Positions 44,652-53,804 of a stretch of DNA of 64,000 nucleotides are shown one piece after another (position 1 is the first letter of the stretch; every line of letters begins with the position of its first letter). The notes below the pieces were generated by a model. That model saw only the letters and a program-made list of their open reading frames with translations, made no database searches and was not told the origin of the DNA. Source of the stretch: Mariniblastus sp964414815 (lineage in GTDB: Bacteria; Planctomycetota; Planctomycetia; Pirellulales; Pirellulaceae); contig CAYPXY010000021.1 in assembly GCA_964414815.1 (NCBI GenBank), positions 4,843 through 68,842 of the forward strand, read 5' to 3'. The translations under genes and the position numbers were made by a program.

Positions 44652-44993
44652 TCAATTCGGAATCTGCTTCGAATAGGTGTTCATATGTTTTGATAGGAGT
44701 ATTGAGATGCAGATCGAGTGTAGCGCATCGGGTACGTTACCCACAGTCATATTCCAACGAAGAAACCTCTCAGAGAACGGGCCAGCGTCCATGCATGCGC
44801 TCGTTTTTGATTCCGTAGGTGCCGCCAAGGCTGAGGCCGAGTTAATTGAACGTCAGGAGCATTTGCGATTGATTGCTGTCGTAGACGCCGTTGTCAAGGT
44901 TGGGAATGGATAACACCCGCGTCACACGCACGTGAGTAGCGATTGCGACCTCTGCCGAATGATTCCGGGCATGCCTATCTGATATAATCAGGA
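44643..44993. repeat. Direct repeat, copy 2
   Basis: 351 bp matching 41376-41733 (see that entry). It lies between the DarTG pair and the secreted-protein gene at 45050, and contains the second copy of the 68-residue ORF. Confidence 0.9.
44707..44913 (+). CDS. 68-residue protein of unknown function, copy 2
   Basis: Identical in length to the copy at 41440 and preceded by the same AGGAG ribosome-binding site; two residues differ (Leu8 to Ser, a late Ile to Val). Four other codon differences are synonymous. No recognised domain. Confidence 0.6.
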   Translation: MQIECSASGTLPTVIFQRRNLSENGPASMHALVFDSVGAAKAEAELIERQEHLRLIAVVDAVVKVGNG

Positions 44994-45049
44994 GAGTCCA
45001 TCGTTCACAATATCCAGTCGGTTGAATTCAATCAAAGGGGAAATAGCAG

Positions 45050-46216
45050 GTGTCCAATCTTTTTCGATATCGCCAACTTTTCAAACGGTTGAGCGGCAGT
45101 TGGGTTTGGTTATTTCTACTCAACTGCGCGGCTTCAGGCGCCCAGCTGCCTGACCGGCCGGAAACACTGCTTCCTTCCAGGACCGTACTCTTGATTGATC
45201 TGAGGGATTTGAGCGAACTTGCGCCAGCATTGAAAGAGCATTGGTTTGACGTGGTATTCTCTGAGGCCATCGAGACTTCAAGGCTCAGCGAATCCGAGCT
45301 ACCGGTTCGGCTTGAGATGGGGAAAATCGAAAAAGTAAGGGTAAGAAGCTGGCTGCAGCAACAATGCCGGTGCTTCAAGGCGTATGAAGAGCTTCAGAAA
45401 ATAGTCCAGTTCGTGGACCACCCAATCGGCCCCGACACTTCCGTTGACGAAGTTTTGGAGAAGCTGAGTCCTCTTCTGCCCAAGCGTAGTTTTGTCGGGC
45501 TGGGAATTGCAGGAGACCGATTGAATGCAACGTTCGGGATGGATGTTGGCAGTTCGCAGTTCGATTGGCCTGAACTACTGAAATCGATGGCACACATCGT
45601 CGATGCGGACGCTTCCATTTTCCAACTGGGGGATGAGCAACTTTATTTCTTCAGGGAAGCTAATTGCATTTACGGTACCTGGAATATGCCTTTGGAAAAT
45701 TGCCTGCGACTCCAACAACGAGTCCAAGGAGTTGAACGCGAATCTGGCTTCAGGAGCTTGGCCGAGTCACGGGACTTTCAGCGAGTCTTCAAGGGCGTGT
45801 CTCCCGATGAATCAACGGATGTGTTCTGTTTTGCGCGAGTAGCTGAGTTGATGAAGTTTGCCTCTTTTGATATCCCTCACTCTGTACCGTTGGGACAATT
45901 GGGAAAAACCAAAACGAGTAAGATCGGGTCGACGACCTATCTTTATTCACAGGAAGTGTTTTCCATGTTTTCAGTGACCGGGCTGACGGCTTCCTTTGGA
46001 AGAAATGGGCGCGACTGCGAGTACGAAGTCGTTTATCCAGTGATTGAGCCGAAGCTTGAAATGCTGGCGTCAATGCTCAACGAACTGTCTCCGCTGGAAA
46101 TCAATAAAACCAGAAAGCTATTCGGTGGAGTAATGAGCGGTTGTTACAGCCGACCAAAATCTCCTGCTGAATTTGTTGTGTTGGATATGCAATTCGACCA
46201 GCTTCAATGGAGCTGA
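45050..46216 (+). CDS. Secreted protein of unknown function, C-terminus inside CRISPR repeat
   Basis: 388 residues from a GTG start at 45050 with AAAGGGGA upstream. A signal peptide is visible (WVWLFLLNCAASGA, cut near residue 31). The rest has the alternating strand/helix look of planctomycete DUF3352-like secreted proteins (TVLLIDLRDLSELAPALK near the mature start), but no family is certain. The last codons (LQWS then TGA) are supplied by the first CRISPR repeat at 46201, so the natural C-terminus may have been lost. Not a plausible Cas effector: no RuvC, HNH, HD or helicase motif. Confidence 0.6.
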   Translation: MSNLFRYRQLFKRLSGSWVWLFLLNCAASGAQLPDRPETLLPSRTVLLIDLRDLSELAPALKEHWFDVVFSEAIETSRLSESELPVRLEMGKIEKVRVRSWLQQQCRCFKAYEELQKIVQFVDHPIGPDTSVDEVLEKLSPLLPKRSFVGLGIAGDRLNATFGMDVGSSQFDWPELLKSMAHIVDADASIFQLGDEQLYFFREANCIYGTWNMPLENCLRLQQRVQGVERESGFRSLAESRDFQRVFKGVSPDESTDVFCFARVAELMKFASFDIPHSVPLGQLGKTKTSKIGSTTYLYSQEVFSMFSVTGLTASFGRNGRDCEYEVVYPVIEPKLEMLASMLNELSPLEINKTRKLFGGVMSGCYSRPKSPAEFVVLDMQFDQLQWS

Positions 46217-49200
46217 AGTCTTTCGACTTCAGAAAGAAAAACAAATCCAAAACAGCCATTGGACTAGTTGGGCTTCAATGGAGCTGAAGTCTTTCGACTT
46301 CAGAAAGAGCTTGGCTGATGTCGATGCGCGCATGGGCCGAATGGCTTCAATGGAGCTGAAGTCTTTCGACTTCAGAAAGCGAAAGACCGAAGTTCGCCGA
46401 CGACAATCGTCGGCGGCTTCAATGGAGCTGAAGTCTTTCGACTTCAGAAAGCACGACGGGCATGATCCGTTATTGCGATGGGCGATGGGCTTCAATGGAG
46501 CTGAAGTCTTTCGACTTCAGAAAGGATGGGGCCGAAGTGTCACCAGTGTGGGCATCAATCGGCTTCAATGGAGCTGAAGTCTTTCGACTTCAGAAAGATC
46601 GCACTAATCACCGTGACCTCATCGCCACCGGAGCTTCAATGGAGCTGAAGTCTTTCGACTTCAGAAAGAACAGCCGGTCGAACCAAAATCCGGCCACCGC
46701 ATTGCTTCAATGGAGCTGAAGTCTTTCGACTTCAGAAAGGATCGTAAAGCCGCTAAAAAATTCGTCGCTGGGAAAGCTTCAATGGAGCTGAAGTCTTTCG
46801 ACTTCAGAAAGAGATGACATTTATGGGATCAACCCCCCACTTGTTCGCGCTTCAATGGAGCTGAAGTCTTTCGACTTCAGAAAGAGCTTGGCTGGTACAG
46901 ACGGATCACCAGCGGAAACGGCTTCAATGGAGCTGAAGTCTTTCGACTTCAGAAAGAAAAGCAAGATCGCGCAGACAACAAGCAGTGTTGCTGGCTTCAA
47001 TGGAGCTGAAGTCTTTCGACTTCAGAAAGAAGCCAAGGCCAATGGTACTTATGATTCAATTCCCAGCTTCAATGGAGCTGAAGTCTTTCGACTTCAGAAA
47101 GTATGGGCGGACAATGCAGAATAAGTCTGATTTCCATGCTTCAATGGAGCTGAAGTCTTTCGACTTCAGAAAGAATTGAGACTGACACACCAAGATTAGG
47201 CATTGCTTTGCTTCAATGGAGCTGAAGTCTTTCGACTTCAGAAAGTCGAGCCCCGTGACTCCATTGACACAGCCGCTGGCGCTTCAATGGAGCTGAAGTC
47301 TTTCGACTTCAGAAAGCCTCGGTTGCGAATGCTCGACGCAAGCCCAACTGCTGCTTCAATGGAGCTGAAGTCTTTCGACTTCAGAAAGCGAGCCTGATGT
47401 TGTCGTGCTGCCAGCCGATTTCGAGCTTCAATGGAGCTGAAGTCTTTCGACTTCAGAAAGGTTGGCTCAACGGGATCGCGGGCACCTTCATTGTTGAGCT
47501 TCAATGGAGCTGAAGTCTTTCGACTTCAGAAAGGAGTGGTGCCGCAAGCTGTAATTGACTCCATTCGAGCTTCAATGGAGCTGAAGTCTTTCGACTTCAG
47601 AAAGGCCGAAACCGATTTTCTGGGAGACCGTCTTTTGCGGCTTCAATGGAGCTGAAGTCTTTCGACTTCAGAAAGGCTGTTGTTTTTTTTCATCTGCGAT
47701 CCAAAGAAATTATGCTTCAATGGAGCTGAAGTCTTTCGACTTCAGAAAGAAGGAGCCAACGAAAATGGGATTACGCGAATCGTTTTGCTTCAATGGAGCT
47801 GAAGTCTTTCGACTTCAGAAAGCTCAATTTTATGGTTCGGTTGCTTTTCAGTGTGCCCGCTTCAATGGAGCTGAAGTCTTTCGACTTCAGAAAGGCCTGA
47901 GCGCGGAGGAATACTACGCGCTCATCCCCGCTTCAATGGAGCTGAAGTCTTTCGACTTCAGAAAGCGCGCGTGCTTCCTGACTCAGTACACGACAGCGGA
48001 AAGCTTCAATGGAGCTGAAGTCTTTCGACTTCAGAAAGAGGGTTCAATATTATCTAACTTCGCGATCATCATATGCTTCAATGGAGCTGAAGTCTTTCGA
48101 CTTCAGAAAGGCTCCGTTGCCAGCGAACAGATCCCGGTTGCGAAGGCTTCAATGGAGCTGAAGTCTTTCGACTTCAGAAAGGGACGGATCGTCACGGCTG
48201 AGGAAGCGACACGATTTGCTTCAATGGAGCTGAAGTCTTTCGACTTCAGAAAGAGCCACGCCAGTTGAGGGGAGCGGGCGGCTGCTCATGCTTCAATGGA
48301 GCTGAAGTCTTTCGACTTCAGAAAGCTACGCTTTCATTGTTACAGACGCGGTAGAGACTAGCTTCAATGGAGCTGAAGTCTTTCGACTTCAGAAAGAGGG
48401 GCTAGGTTTAAGGCTATCGTTTTGGATCAAGATGCTTCAATGGAGCTGAAGTCTTTCGACTTCAGAAAGGAAAAGGAACTACAATGAATAAAGAACAATT
48501 GACGGCTTCAATGGAGCTGAAGTCTTTCGACTTCAGAAAGAATGGTTCTCCCTGGTCAGGTCACTGGCAAGAGTTGGTGCTTCAATGGAGCTGAAGTCTT
48601 TCGACTTCAGAAAGAGCCTTTAAGGCTCGTTTTGTTTGTCGCTTATTCAGCTTCAATGGAGCTGAAGTCTTTCGACTTCAGAAAGATTCCCGTGAGGGAA
48701 TTTACGATACCCTCCAAACAGCTTCAATGGAGCTGAAGTCTTTCGACTTCAGAAAGTACAAGAAGGGAGACAAGTGGAGACACCAGGACGCGCTTCAATG
48801 GAGCTGAAGTCTTTCGACTTCAGAAAGGGGTCGGTGCCGCCCGCACCATCAAGGGCACCCAGTAGCTTCAATGGAGCTGAAGTCTTTCGACTTCAGAAAG
48901 TCTCCATCGGCATCACACGGCAGTCAAGAAGCATTCGCTTCAATGGAGCTGAAGTCTTTCGACTTCAGAAAGGTGCCTATCGCCTCCGATAGGTGCAGGT
49001 GCCTGGGGCTTCAATGGAGCTGAAGTCTTTCGACTTCAGAAAGTTCCAATCAATTTTAGTTCATTGTTTGGAGAATATAGCTTCAATGGAGCTGAAGTCT
49101 TTCGACTTCAGAAAGGAGCGAGCCGGAATTTTGCTTTGGGCATTGGAGGGACTGCTTCAATGGAGCTGAAGTCTTTCGACTTCAGAAAGCGCAGGGTAGC

Positions 49201-49544
49201 GCATATCGCAAGCAAACAATCGGCAAGCTTCAATGGAGCTGAAGTCTTTCGACTTCAGAAAGAATTTGAGGAATTGCTATTTCAAACACCACTTTATCAG
49301 CTTCAATGGAGCTGAAGTCTTTCGACTTCAGAAAGAATGTACCTAGCGATGTTCTTACCGGTTGGCGTTGAGGCTTCAATGGAGCTGAAGTCTTTCGACT
49401 TCAGAAAGNNNNNNNNNNNNNNNNNNNNNNNNNNNNNNNNNNNNNNNNNNNNNNNNNNNNNNNNNNNNNNNNNNNNNNNNNNNNNNNNNNNNNNNNNNNN
49501 NNNNNNNNGCTTCAATGGAGCTGAAGTCTTTCGACTTCAGAAAG
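46201..49544 (-). CRISPR. CRISPR array, 46 visible 36-bp repeats, 35-38-bp spacers
   Basis: 46 repeats, all apparently identical, at a 71-74 bp period. First repeat 46201-46236; last sequenced pair 49373-49408 and 49509-49544 on either side of a 100-N gap. In plus orientation the repeat starts GCTTCAATGGAG, contains a perfect 8-bp stem CTGAAGTC/GACTTCAG with a TTTC loop, and ends AAAG. In minus orientation it ends ATTGAAGC, like the ATTGAAAC ends of many type I repeats. This end, and the cas genes and leader lying to the right on the minus strand, indicate transcription leftwards. 44 spacers are fully readable and none is an obvious duplicate. Subtype cannot be set from the repeat; the Cas4-Cas1 fusion points to I-G or V-B. 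Confidence 0.98.
49409..49508. other. Assembly gap (100 N) inside the CRISPR array
   Basis: Exactly 100 Ns bounded by perfect repeats on both sides. It is a scaffold gap of arbitrary size at the leader-proximal end, so an unknown number of the newest spacers is missing. Confidence 0.98.
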
Positions 49545-49904
49545 ATCGCCACTGCAACTCTTTTGGTTTACTGGAGTTAGCCGCAGATTTGCGAGGGGTG
49601 CCTGCAAGCAGACCGACCACTGCAGTATATCAGAGCGACTGGTCTTTGTCTTTATCATAAAAATGCACCCTTTTTCAGCTTGCGAGCGATCTCGTGGGAT
49701 TTCAACGCACTGAGCCGCTCGCAATCAAAGCCCAAAAAAATGCGAATGATCTCAATCTCCGACGAACCTATTCCGCTATCTTGTAGAAATGTATAAAATT
49801 TCACACATCAAGATGACTGCTATTGCCAAGCCGCCAATATGACACAAACACTTGCCGGTAGCAATCACGAGTTCGTTCCAATTCACTTTACAAGTACCAT
49901 GCTG
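49545..49904 (-). promoter_or_regulatory. Probable CRISPR leader
   Basis: 360 bp between the array and the cas4-cas1 stop, AT-rich near the array with A/T runs (e.g. CCCAAAAAAATGCG at ~49731, TGTATAAAATTTCACAC at ~49790). It contains a perfect 9-bp inverted repeat TTGCGAGCG (49680-49688)/CGCTCGCAA (49716-49724). No gene. Position and orientation fit a leader carrying the array promoter and the integration site on the minus strand. Confidence 0.65.
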
Positions 49905-51827
49905 CTAACGGGTTACAAACGCCGGATAACTGGCGATCTCGCCCATCAGCAATCTTGCCAACAACCGGGTTTGGATTTCCAGCAGGCGACGGTAATTCAC
50001 CCGATAGCCAAACATCGGATGGGTTACCAGCGAATCCATACGCTGCTCATAGGCTCGAAAGAACGACTTTCGGCCTTCCGATGTCAACGCGACCGCATCG
50101 CCTGCCCGAATAAAGTCTCTCGACGTGATCATTCGTGTATTGATTGCCGACAGCACAGCAGAATCTGCAATCAACGGTCGGAACGGTTCCATCAAATCCA
50201 ATGCCAGTGCCGCACGGCCAAATCGGGGCTGGTGATAGAAGCCCAGATACGGATCAAACCCCACGGTATGACAAATGATGGTCAGATCCTTTGCCAACAC
50301 GCTGTAGGCCAGTGACAACAACGCGTTGACCGCATCGCGCGGCGGACGCCGGTTGCGGCGCAGAAAATCAAACGTGAACGGAATCGAGCGATTCTTCGCC
50401 GTGTTTCCGTCCATCGAAGGTTTCCCATTTCCTGTTGCTGATATTCCGCCGCCTGAATCACTCGTCAAATCAATATCCGATCTCGAATTCCCATACTCGC
50501 CCTGAGTGTCTTCTGCAGACAAACCGTCCTCGATCAGTGCCGAACTTAGTCCTGCTGATTTCCCCACCTTGATCATCCCGGCAAGGTTCTCGAAATAGAT
50601 TCTCGCTGCGTTGCCTTCGATGCCCAGCAGCGATTCAAGCGACTGAGCACGCTCGGCTTCCTCCTGCATGCACTTCATGAGCGCGATGGGACGCGACGGT
50701 GGTTCGATATGGTTTCGTTGCAGCATCGTTCGTTGGTTTCGAATCTTACCCGACACTAGCATCCGCGCAAGCCGCAGACAAAACGAAGGGACGTCGGCCA
50801 GCCGAAACTGCTCACGGCGTAAATAGATGTTCTTCACACCCAATCCGTGGGTCACTCCATAGAACCAGCCCCCCATCGAAAAGTAGGCAATTGGAATCTC
50901 GTTTTCGCAAAGCGTTTGCACGGCCTGAGTCGAAAGCTGAATGTTCCCAAAAACATTGACCTGACAAGTTTCACCAATGCGAACTTCCTGAACCACTTTT
51001 TCCTTTTCCTTGATCTTCAATACATTCCCGGACTTGCCGACGTAGAGCCCTTGCGCGTTCAAATAGAGGGGCCGCAAGTCATCCCGTGCGGCGACGAGGC
51101 GGCGGCGCGGCTCATGGTTCATGGGTTCAGCAGGCGGCGCCGGAATTCCGATGTCAAACAGCAGTCCTTGTTGCCGTTCGCCCTTGGCGAGAACCGACCG
51201 GCAACTCCACGTTTCATCCGGCAAACAAATATTCACCAGCGAGCAACGTGGACATTTCGGGCTGTCCCTCAGCGGCAACGGAATCTCGTTCGATGCCGCA
51301 GTTTGTCTTGCCTGAGATAGTGCGTCAAGAGTCTGCGCCACCAGCGAATCGTCGACATGAATTCGAACGCGCTGCTTGGTGGCCACATAGTAAATCACTC
51401 CTTCGTCGCAGGTGTATCCGTTGTCTCGCAGGATGATCGCTTGAACCGCGAGCTGAACCCGATCTGCGTCCCAAGCCTCCAGTTCTCCAGTATCCACGTT
51501 CTTTCTCGGTTTCCCGCGTTTGTAATCGACCGGAGTCACCACACCCTCGGAAACTTCGACCAAGTCCATTTTGGCAATCAACCCCAATCGATCACTCGAA
51601 AGCATGATGCTGCGCGACTGAATCGTGTCCGTACTGGACAGTTCACTGGCCGGTATCAGGCCATCTTCCTTCGCGTCGAGTTTGGCATGTCGAATAGCGC
51701 CTTCGGTGGTCTCGCGGTTATGAGCAAAGACATTTTCAACCCATTCATAGTAGAACAGTCTTGGGCAGTAAACAAATTCGTTGAGCATCCTTGCCGGGAG
51801 ATAGTCCGGTGTGTCGATTGGCTTCAT
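49905..51827 (-). CDS. cas4-cas1: Cas4-Cas1 fusion, CRISPR spacer acquisition
   Basis: 640 residues. Residues 1-~215 are Cas4: iron-sulphur cysteines at 21 (YCPR) and 192, 195, 201 (CPRC...C), with RecB-like nuclease residues Asp88 and D101-YK103 (DYKRG). Residues ~240-640 are Cas1, with IEGNAARIYFENL (metal Glu), GFYHQPRFGR (metal His) and DLMEPFR (acidic). A ~50-residue polar insertion (GEYGNSRSDIDLTSDSGG region) separates the Cas1 lobes before RNRRPPRDAVNALL. Such fusions are typical of I-G and V-B loci, where Cas4 trims prespacers by PAM. 12 bp downstream of cas2. Downstream come only the leader and array. Confidence 0.95.
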   Translation of the reverse strand: MKPIDTPDYLPARMLNEFVYCPRLFYYEWVENVFAHNRETTEGAIRHAKLDAKEDGLIPASELSSTDTIQSRSIMLSSDRLGLIAKMDLVEVSEGVVTPVDYKRGKPRKNVDTGELEAWDADRVQLAVQAIILRDNGYTCDEGVIYYVATKQRVRIHVDDSLVAQTLDALSQARQTAASNEIPLPLRDSPKCPRCSLVNICLPDETWSCRSVLAKGERQQGLLFDIGIPAPPAEPMNHEPRRRLVAARDDLRPLYLNAQGLYVGKSGNVLKIKEKEKVVQEVRIGETCQVNVFGNIQLSTQAVQTLCENEIPIAYFSMGGWFYGVTHGLGVKNIYLRREQFRLADVPSFCLRLARMLVSGKIRNQRTMLQRNHIEPPSRPIALMKCMQEEAERAQSLESLLGIEGNAARIYFENLAGMIKVGKSAGLSSALIEDGLSAEDTQGEYGNSRSDIDLTSDSGGGISATGNGKPSMDGNTAKNRSIPFTFDFLRRNRRPPRDAVNALLSLAYSVLAKDLTIICHTVGFDPYLGFYHQPRFGRAALALDLMEPFRPLIADSAVLSAINTRMITSRDFIRAGDAVALTSEGRKSFFRAYEQRMDSLVTHPMFGYRVNYRRLLEIQTRLLARLLMGEIASYPAFVTR

Positions 51828-51839
51828 AAGGATTCATCT

Positions 51840-52130
51840 CTAAACGACAATACAGGGTGCATTGATGGGCGAATAAGGCTGCCCCAAAGCTGTAATCACA
51901 CGCTCGCCGCGTCCTTCGGTTGGCCCGAGATCGACGAACAGAACCTGGTCTTCGTTGTGCTTGATGATTTCCGATAACGCGTGGCGGCACTTGGCAAGAT
52001 CGATCGGATTAAACTGGCATTCGAAGATCGAGTACTGCAAATGATCTCCAAAATCCCGCATCGTTTTGAATACCTTGCGAAGCCGCTTGGGATCGCAGAT
52101 GTCGTAACAAACCAGATAAGTACTTCGCAT
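51840..52130 (-). CDS. cas2: Cas2, CRISPR adaptation
   Basis: 96 residues with the ferredoxin-like N-terminus YLVCYDICDPKRLRKVFKTM (metal Asp in YDI), a QYSIFECQF strand and a short C-terminal tail. It forms the structural centre of the Cas1-Cas2 integrase. It is the first gene of the visible cas operon; nothing recognisable as cas lies upstream of it. Confidence 0.93.
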   Translation of the reverse strand: MRSTYLVCYDICDPKRLRKVFKTMRDFGDHLQYSIFECQFNPIDLAKCRHALSEIIKHNEDQVLFVDLGPTEGRGERVITALGQPYSPINAPCIVV

Positions 52131-52396
52131 GGATGGGCTCTTGGGTCAGAGGTTTGCCTCCATGCGGAAAAATCACCGATCCTCCCATGCTAGTTAGGAG
52201 AAATCCGATTTGCCAATCGATTTCGCAGCCAGCCAATCGTTGTTTCTCCTCCTAATCCTCATGCTTTCCAACTTTTTTTGTGGTTGTTCGCTGGCCGGTC
52301 AGGACCGACGGTGGATGGTCTAGAGAGATTGGTCCTCGGGTTGCCGCGTCTGGACAGATTACTGTTTTCAGTCTACTTTGATTTTCATGACGTTAA

Positions 52397-52495
52397 GGAT
52401 CGTTCGATCAATAGCGGTCGCCTTTCACTCCGCGAAAGTAGTAAAAGCATGGGTTTTCGCGGAGCGAAAGGCGACACTCATTCTTCGAACGATCC
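52397..52495. repeat. Nested inverted repeat (MITE-like palindrome)
   Basis: Outer arms GGATCGTTCGA (52397-52407)/TCGAACGATCC (52485-52495) are perfect. Inner arms GTCGCCTTTCACTCCGCGAAA (52417-52437)/52455-52475 match at 20 of 21 positions. The whole ~99 bp can fold into one long cruciform. No coding content; it lies upstream of the DUF4261-like gene. The rest of the 406-bp interval from cas2 holds nothing else recognised. Confidence 0.85.
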
Positions 52496-52536
52496 TAACC
52501 CGGAAGCATTCTATTTGCCGAAAAAAGGAGCTACCC

Positions 52537-53271
52537 ATGAACACCCCCCATTCCGTCCAAGTCACATTCCGCATTCCTGGCAACTGGTCGGATCTTGGCG
52601 AGCTGATTCGGCAAATCCCGTCAGATTATCGTTTGACGCCGGAAGGCTTGGTCCTACCCGACGGAACATTAGTCGAAGCGTACCCGGTTCCGCCCGACGA
52701 TCAGTTCGGCCAGGTTTTCATCTCATCCTGTCGCCAGCCTCTAACACGGGAAGAGCAGAATATCATCAAGCACTACACGGCGAATATGATTTTGCTAGGT
52801 CCTGGCGGGTCGCTTGAGTCGGCTTACCGAATGATGCAGGCGGCCAACGCGATTCTCGATGCAGGTGGAGCGGGAGTTTTTATTGACAATGGTGCGCTGT
52901 CCCATAGTCGTGAATGCTGGAAACAAATGGTCGATGACGGTGGGCCGGATGCGATCAGCTTTGCTTTTGTTTCAATCATTCGTGGCGAGAATCGACTGCG
53001 AACGGTGGGGATGCATGTACTGGGTTATCCCGATTTCGAGTTGACCAGCGACGGCCAACCGATCGACGAACAGAACATTATTTCGATCATCCGGTACGTC
53101 AGCCTCGGTGAAAAGCCGATTGCTCCGGGCCATTTGATCTTCGACGAAAACGGCTTGCAATTCCGCGCGACAGAATCCACCCGCGAGCGTTTCGATCTCG
53201 CCCACCCGATGCACAATCCATTCGGCTATCTGAAACTCGTCAGCCTGAAAGAAATCACGGAAAACAATTGA
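52537..53271 (+). CDS. DUF4261-like protein
   Basis: 244 residues starting at the ATG at 52537, preceded by AAAAAAGGAG, which fixes the start; the frame is open upstream through the palindrome. The central part (AANAILDAGGAGVFIDNGAL...RECWKQM) has the style of DUF4261 proteins. No signal peptide. Its place next to cas2 looks incidental because the palindrome and opposite strand separate them. Function unknown. Confidence 0.6.
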   Translation: MNTPHSVQVTFRIPGNWSDLGELIRQIPSDYRLTPEGLVLPDGTLVEAYPVPPDDQFGQVFISSCRQPLTREEQNIIKHYTANMILLGPGGSLESAYRMMQAANAILDAGGAGVFIDNGALSHSRECWKQMVDDGGPDAISFAFVSIIRGENRLRTVGMHVLGYPDFELTSDGQPIDEQNIISIIRYVSLGEKPIAPGHLIFDENGLQFRATESTRERFDLAHPMHNPFGYLKLVSLKEITENN

Positions 53272-53432
53272 AAATCCAGATCAATCGATTGCCGATGACC
53301 TGCTTGCAGGGCGAGCGATGCTCCTACTGCAAGGTAGAAGCTTAGAGCCTATCCCATAACTGAACCAAAGTAAATCTGTGTCGTATCATTGTTGTTCAAC
53401 TTCAACCAATGAAACAGTACATGGAGGAATCA

Positions 53433-53804
53433 ATGAGCGTTCAGGGCAATCGACTTCAATCATGGCATTTACCGGAAAAGTTGTGGCAACGGCTGGAACC
53501 GTTATTGCCTCGATACCAAGCGGGTGAAAAGGGCGGCCGTCCCCGAGTCCATATGCGAAAGGTCGCGGAAGGCATTTTTTATGTGTTGCGAACCGGCATT
53601 CAGTGGAAAGCCATTCCACGCGAATACGGTTCTGGAAGCACCTTGCATCGCTACTTCCAACAATGGGTATCACTTGGCATCTTCGGCAAGCTCTGGAAAG
53701 TGGCGTTGCAGGAGTATGACGAGCTCAAAGGCATTCAATGGAACTGGCAAAGTATGGACGGAGCGATGGTCAAATCGCCTCTGGGCGGGGAAAAATACAG
53801 GTAA
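53433..53804 (+). CDS. IS5-family transposase, N-terminal frame (orfA)
   Basis: 123 residues from the ATG at 53433 (GGAGG nine bases upstream). It contains the DUF4096-type N-terminal region (LWQRLEPLLP, RPRVHMRKVAEGIFYVLRTGIQWKAIP) and the first catalytic Asp in SMDGAMVKSP, and stops after EKYR. Full transposase requires a shift to the frame of orfB at the GGGGAAAAA run (53787-53795). Confidence 0.85.
   Translation: MSVQGNRLQSWHLPEKLWQRLEPLLPRYQAGEKGGRPRVHMRKVAEGIFYVLRTGIQWKAIPREYGSGSTLHRYFQQWVSLGIFGKLWKVALQEYDELKGIQWNWQSMDGAMVKSPLGGEKYR

Noticed and set aside
45050..46216. Secreted-protein gene next to the array considered as a missing Cas effector
   Set aside because: It has a signal peptide and none of the RuvC, HNH, HD, helicase or RAMP motifs; too short for Cas12 or Csx17.
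46205..49544. A series of plus- and minus-strand frames encoding repeated MELKSFDFRK / FLKSKDFSSIEA-like peptides
   Set aside because: They are translations of the CRISPR repeat itself, spaced by unrelated spacers; not a repeat protein.
49839..50315. 158-codon plus-strand frame at the end of cas4-cas1
   Set aside because: Antisense to the conserved C-terminal Cas1 sequence.
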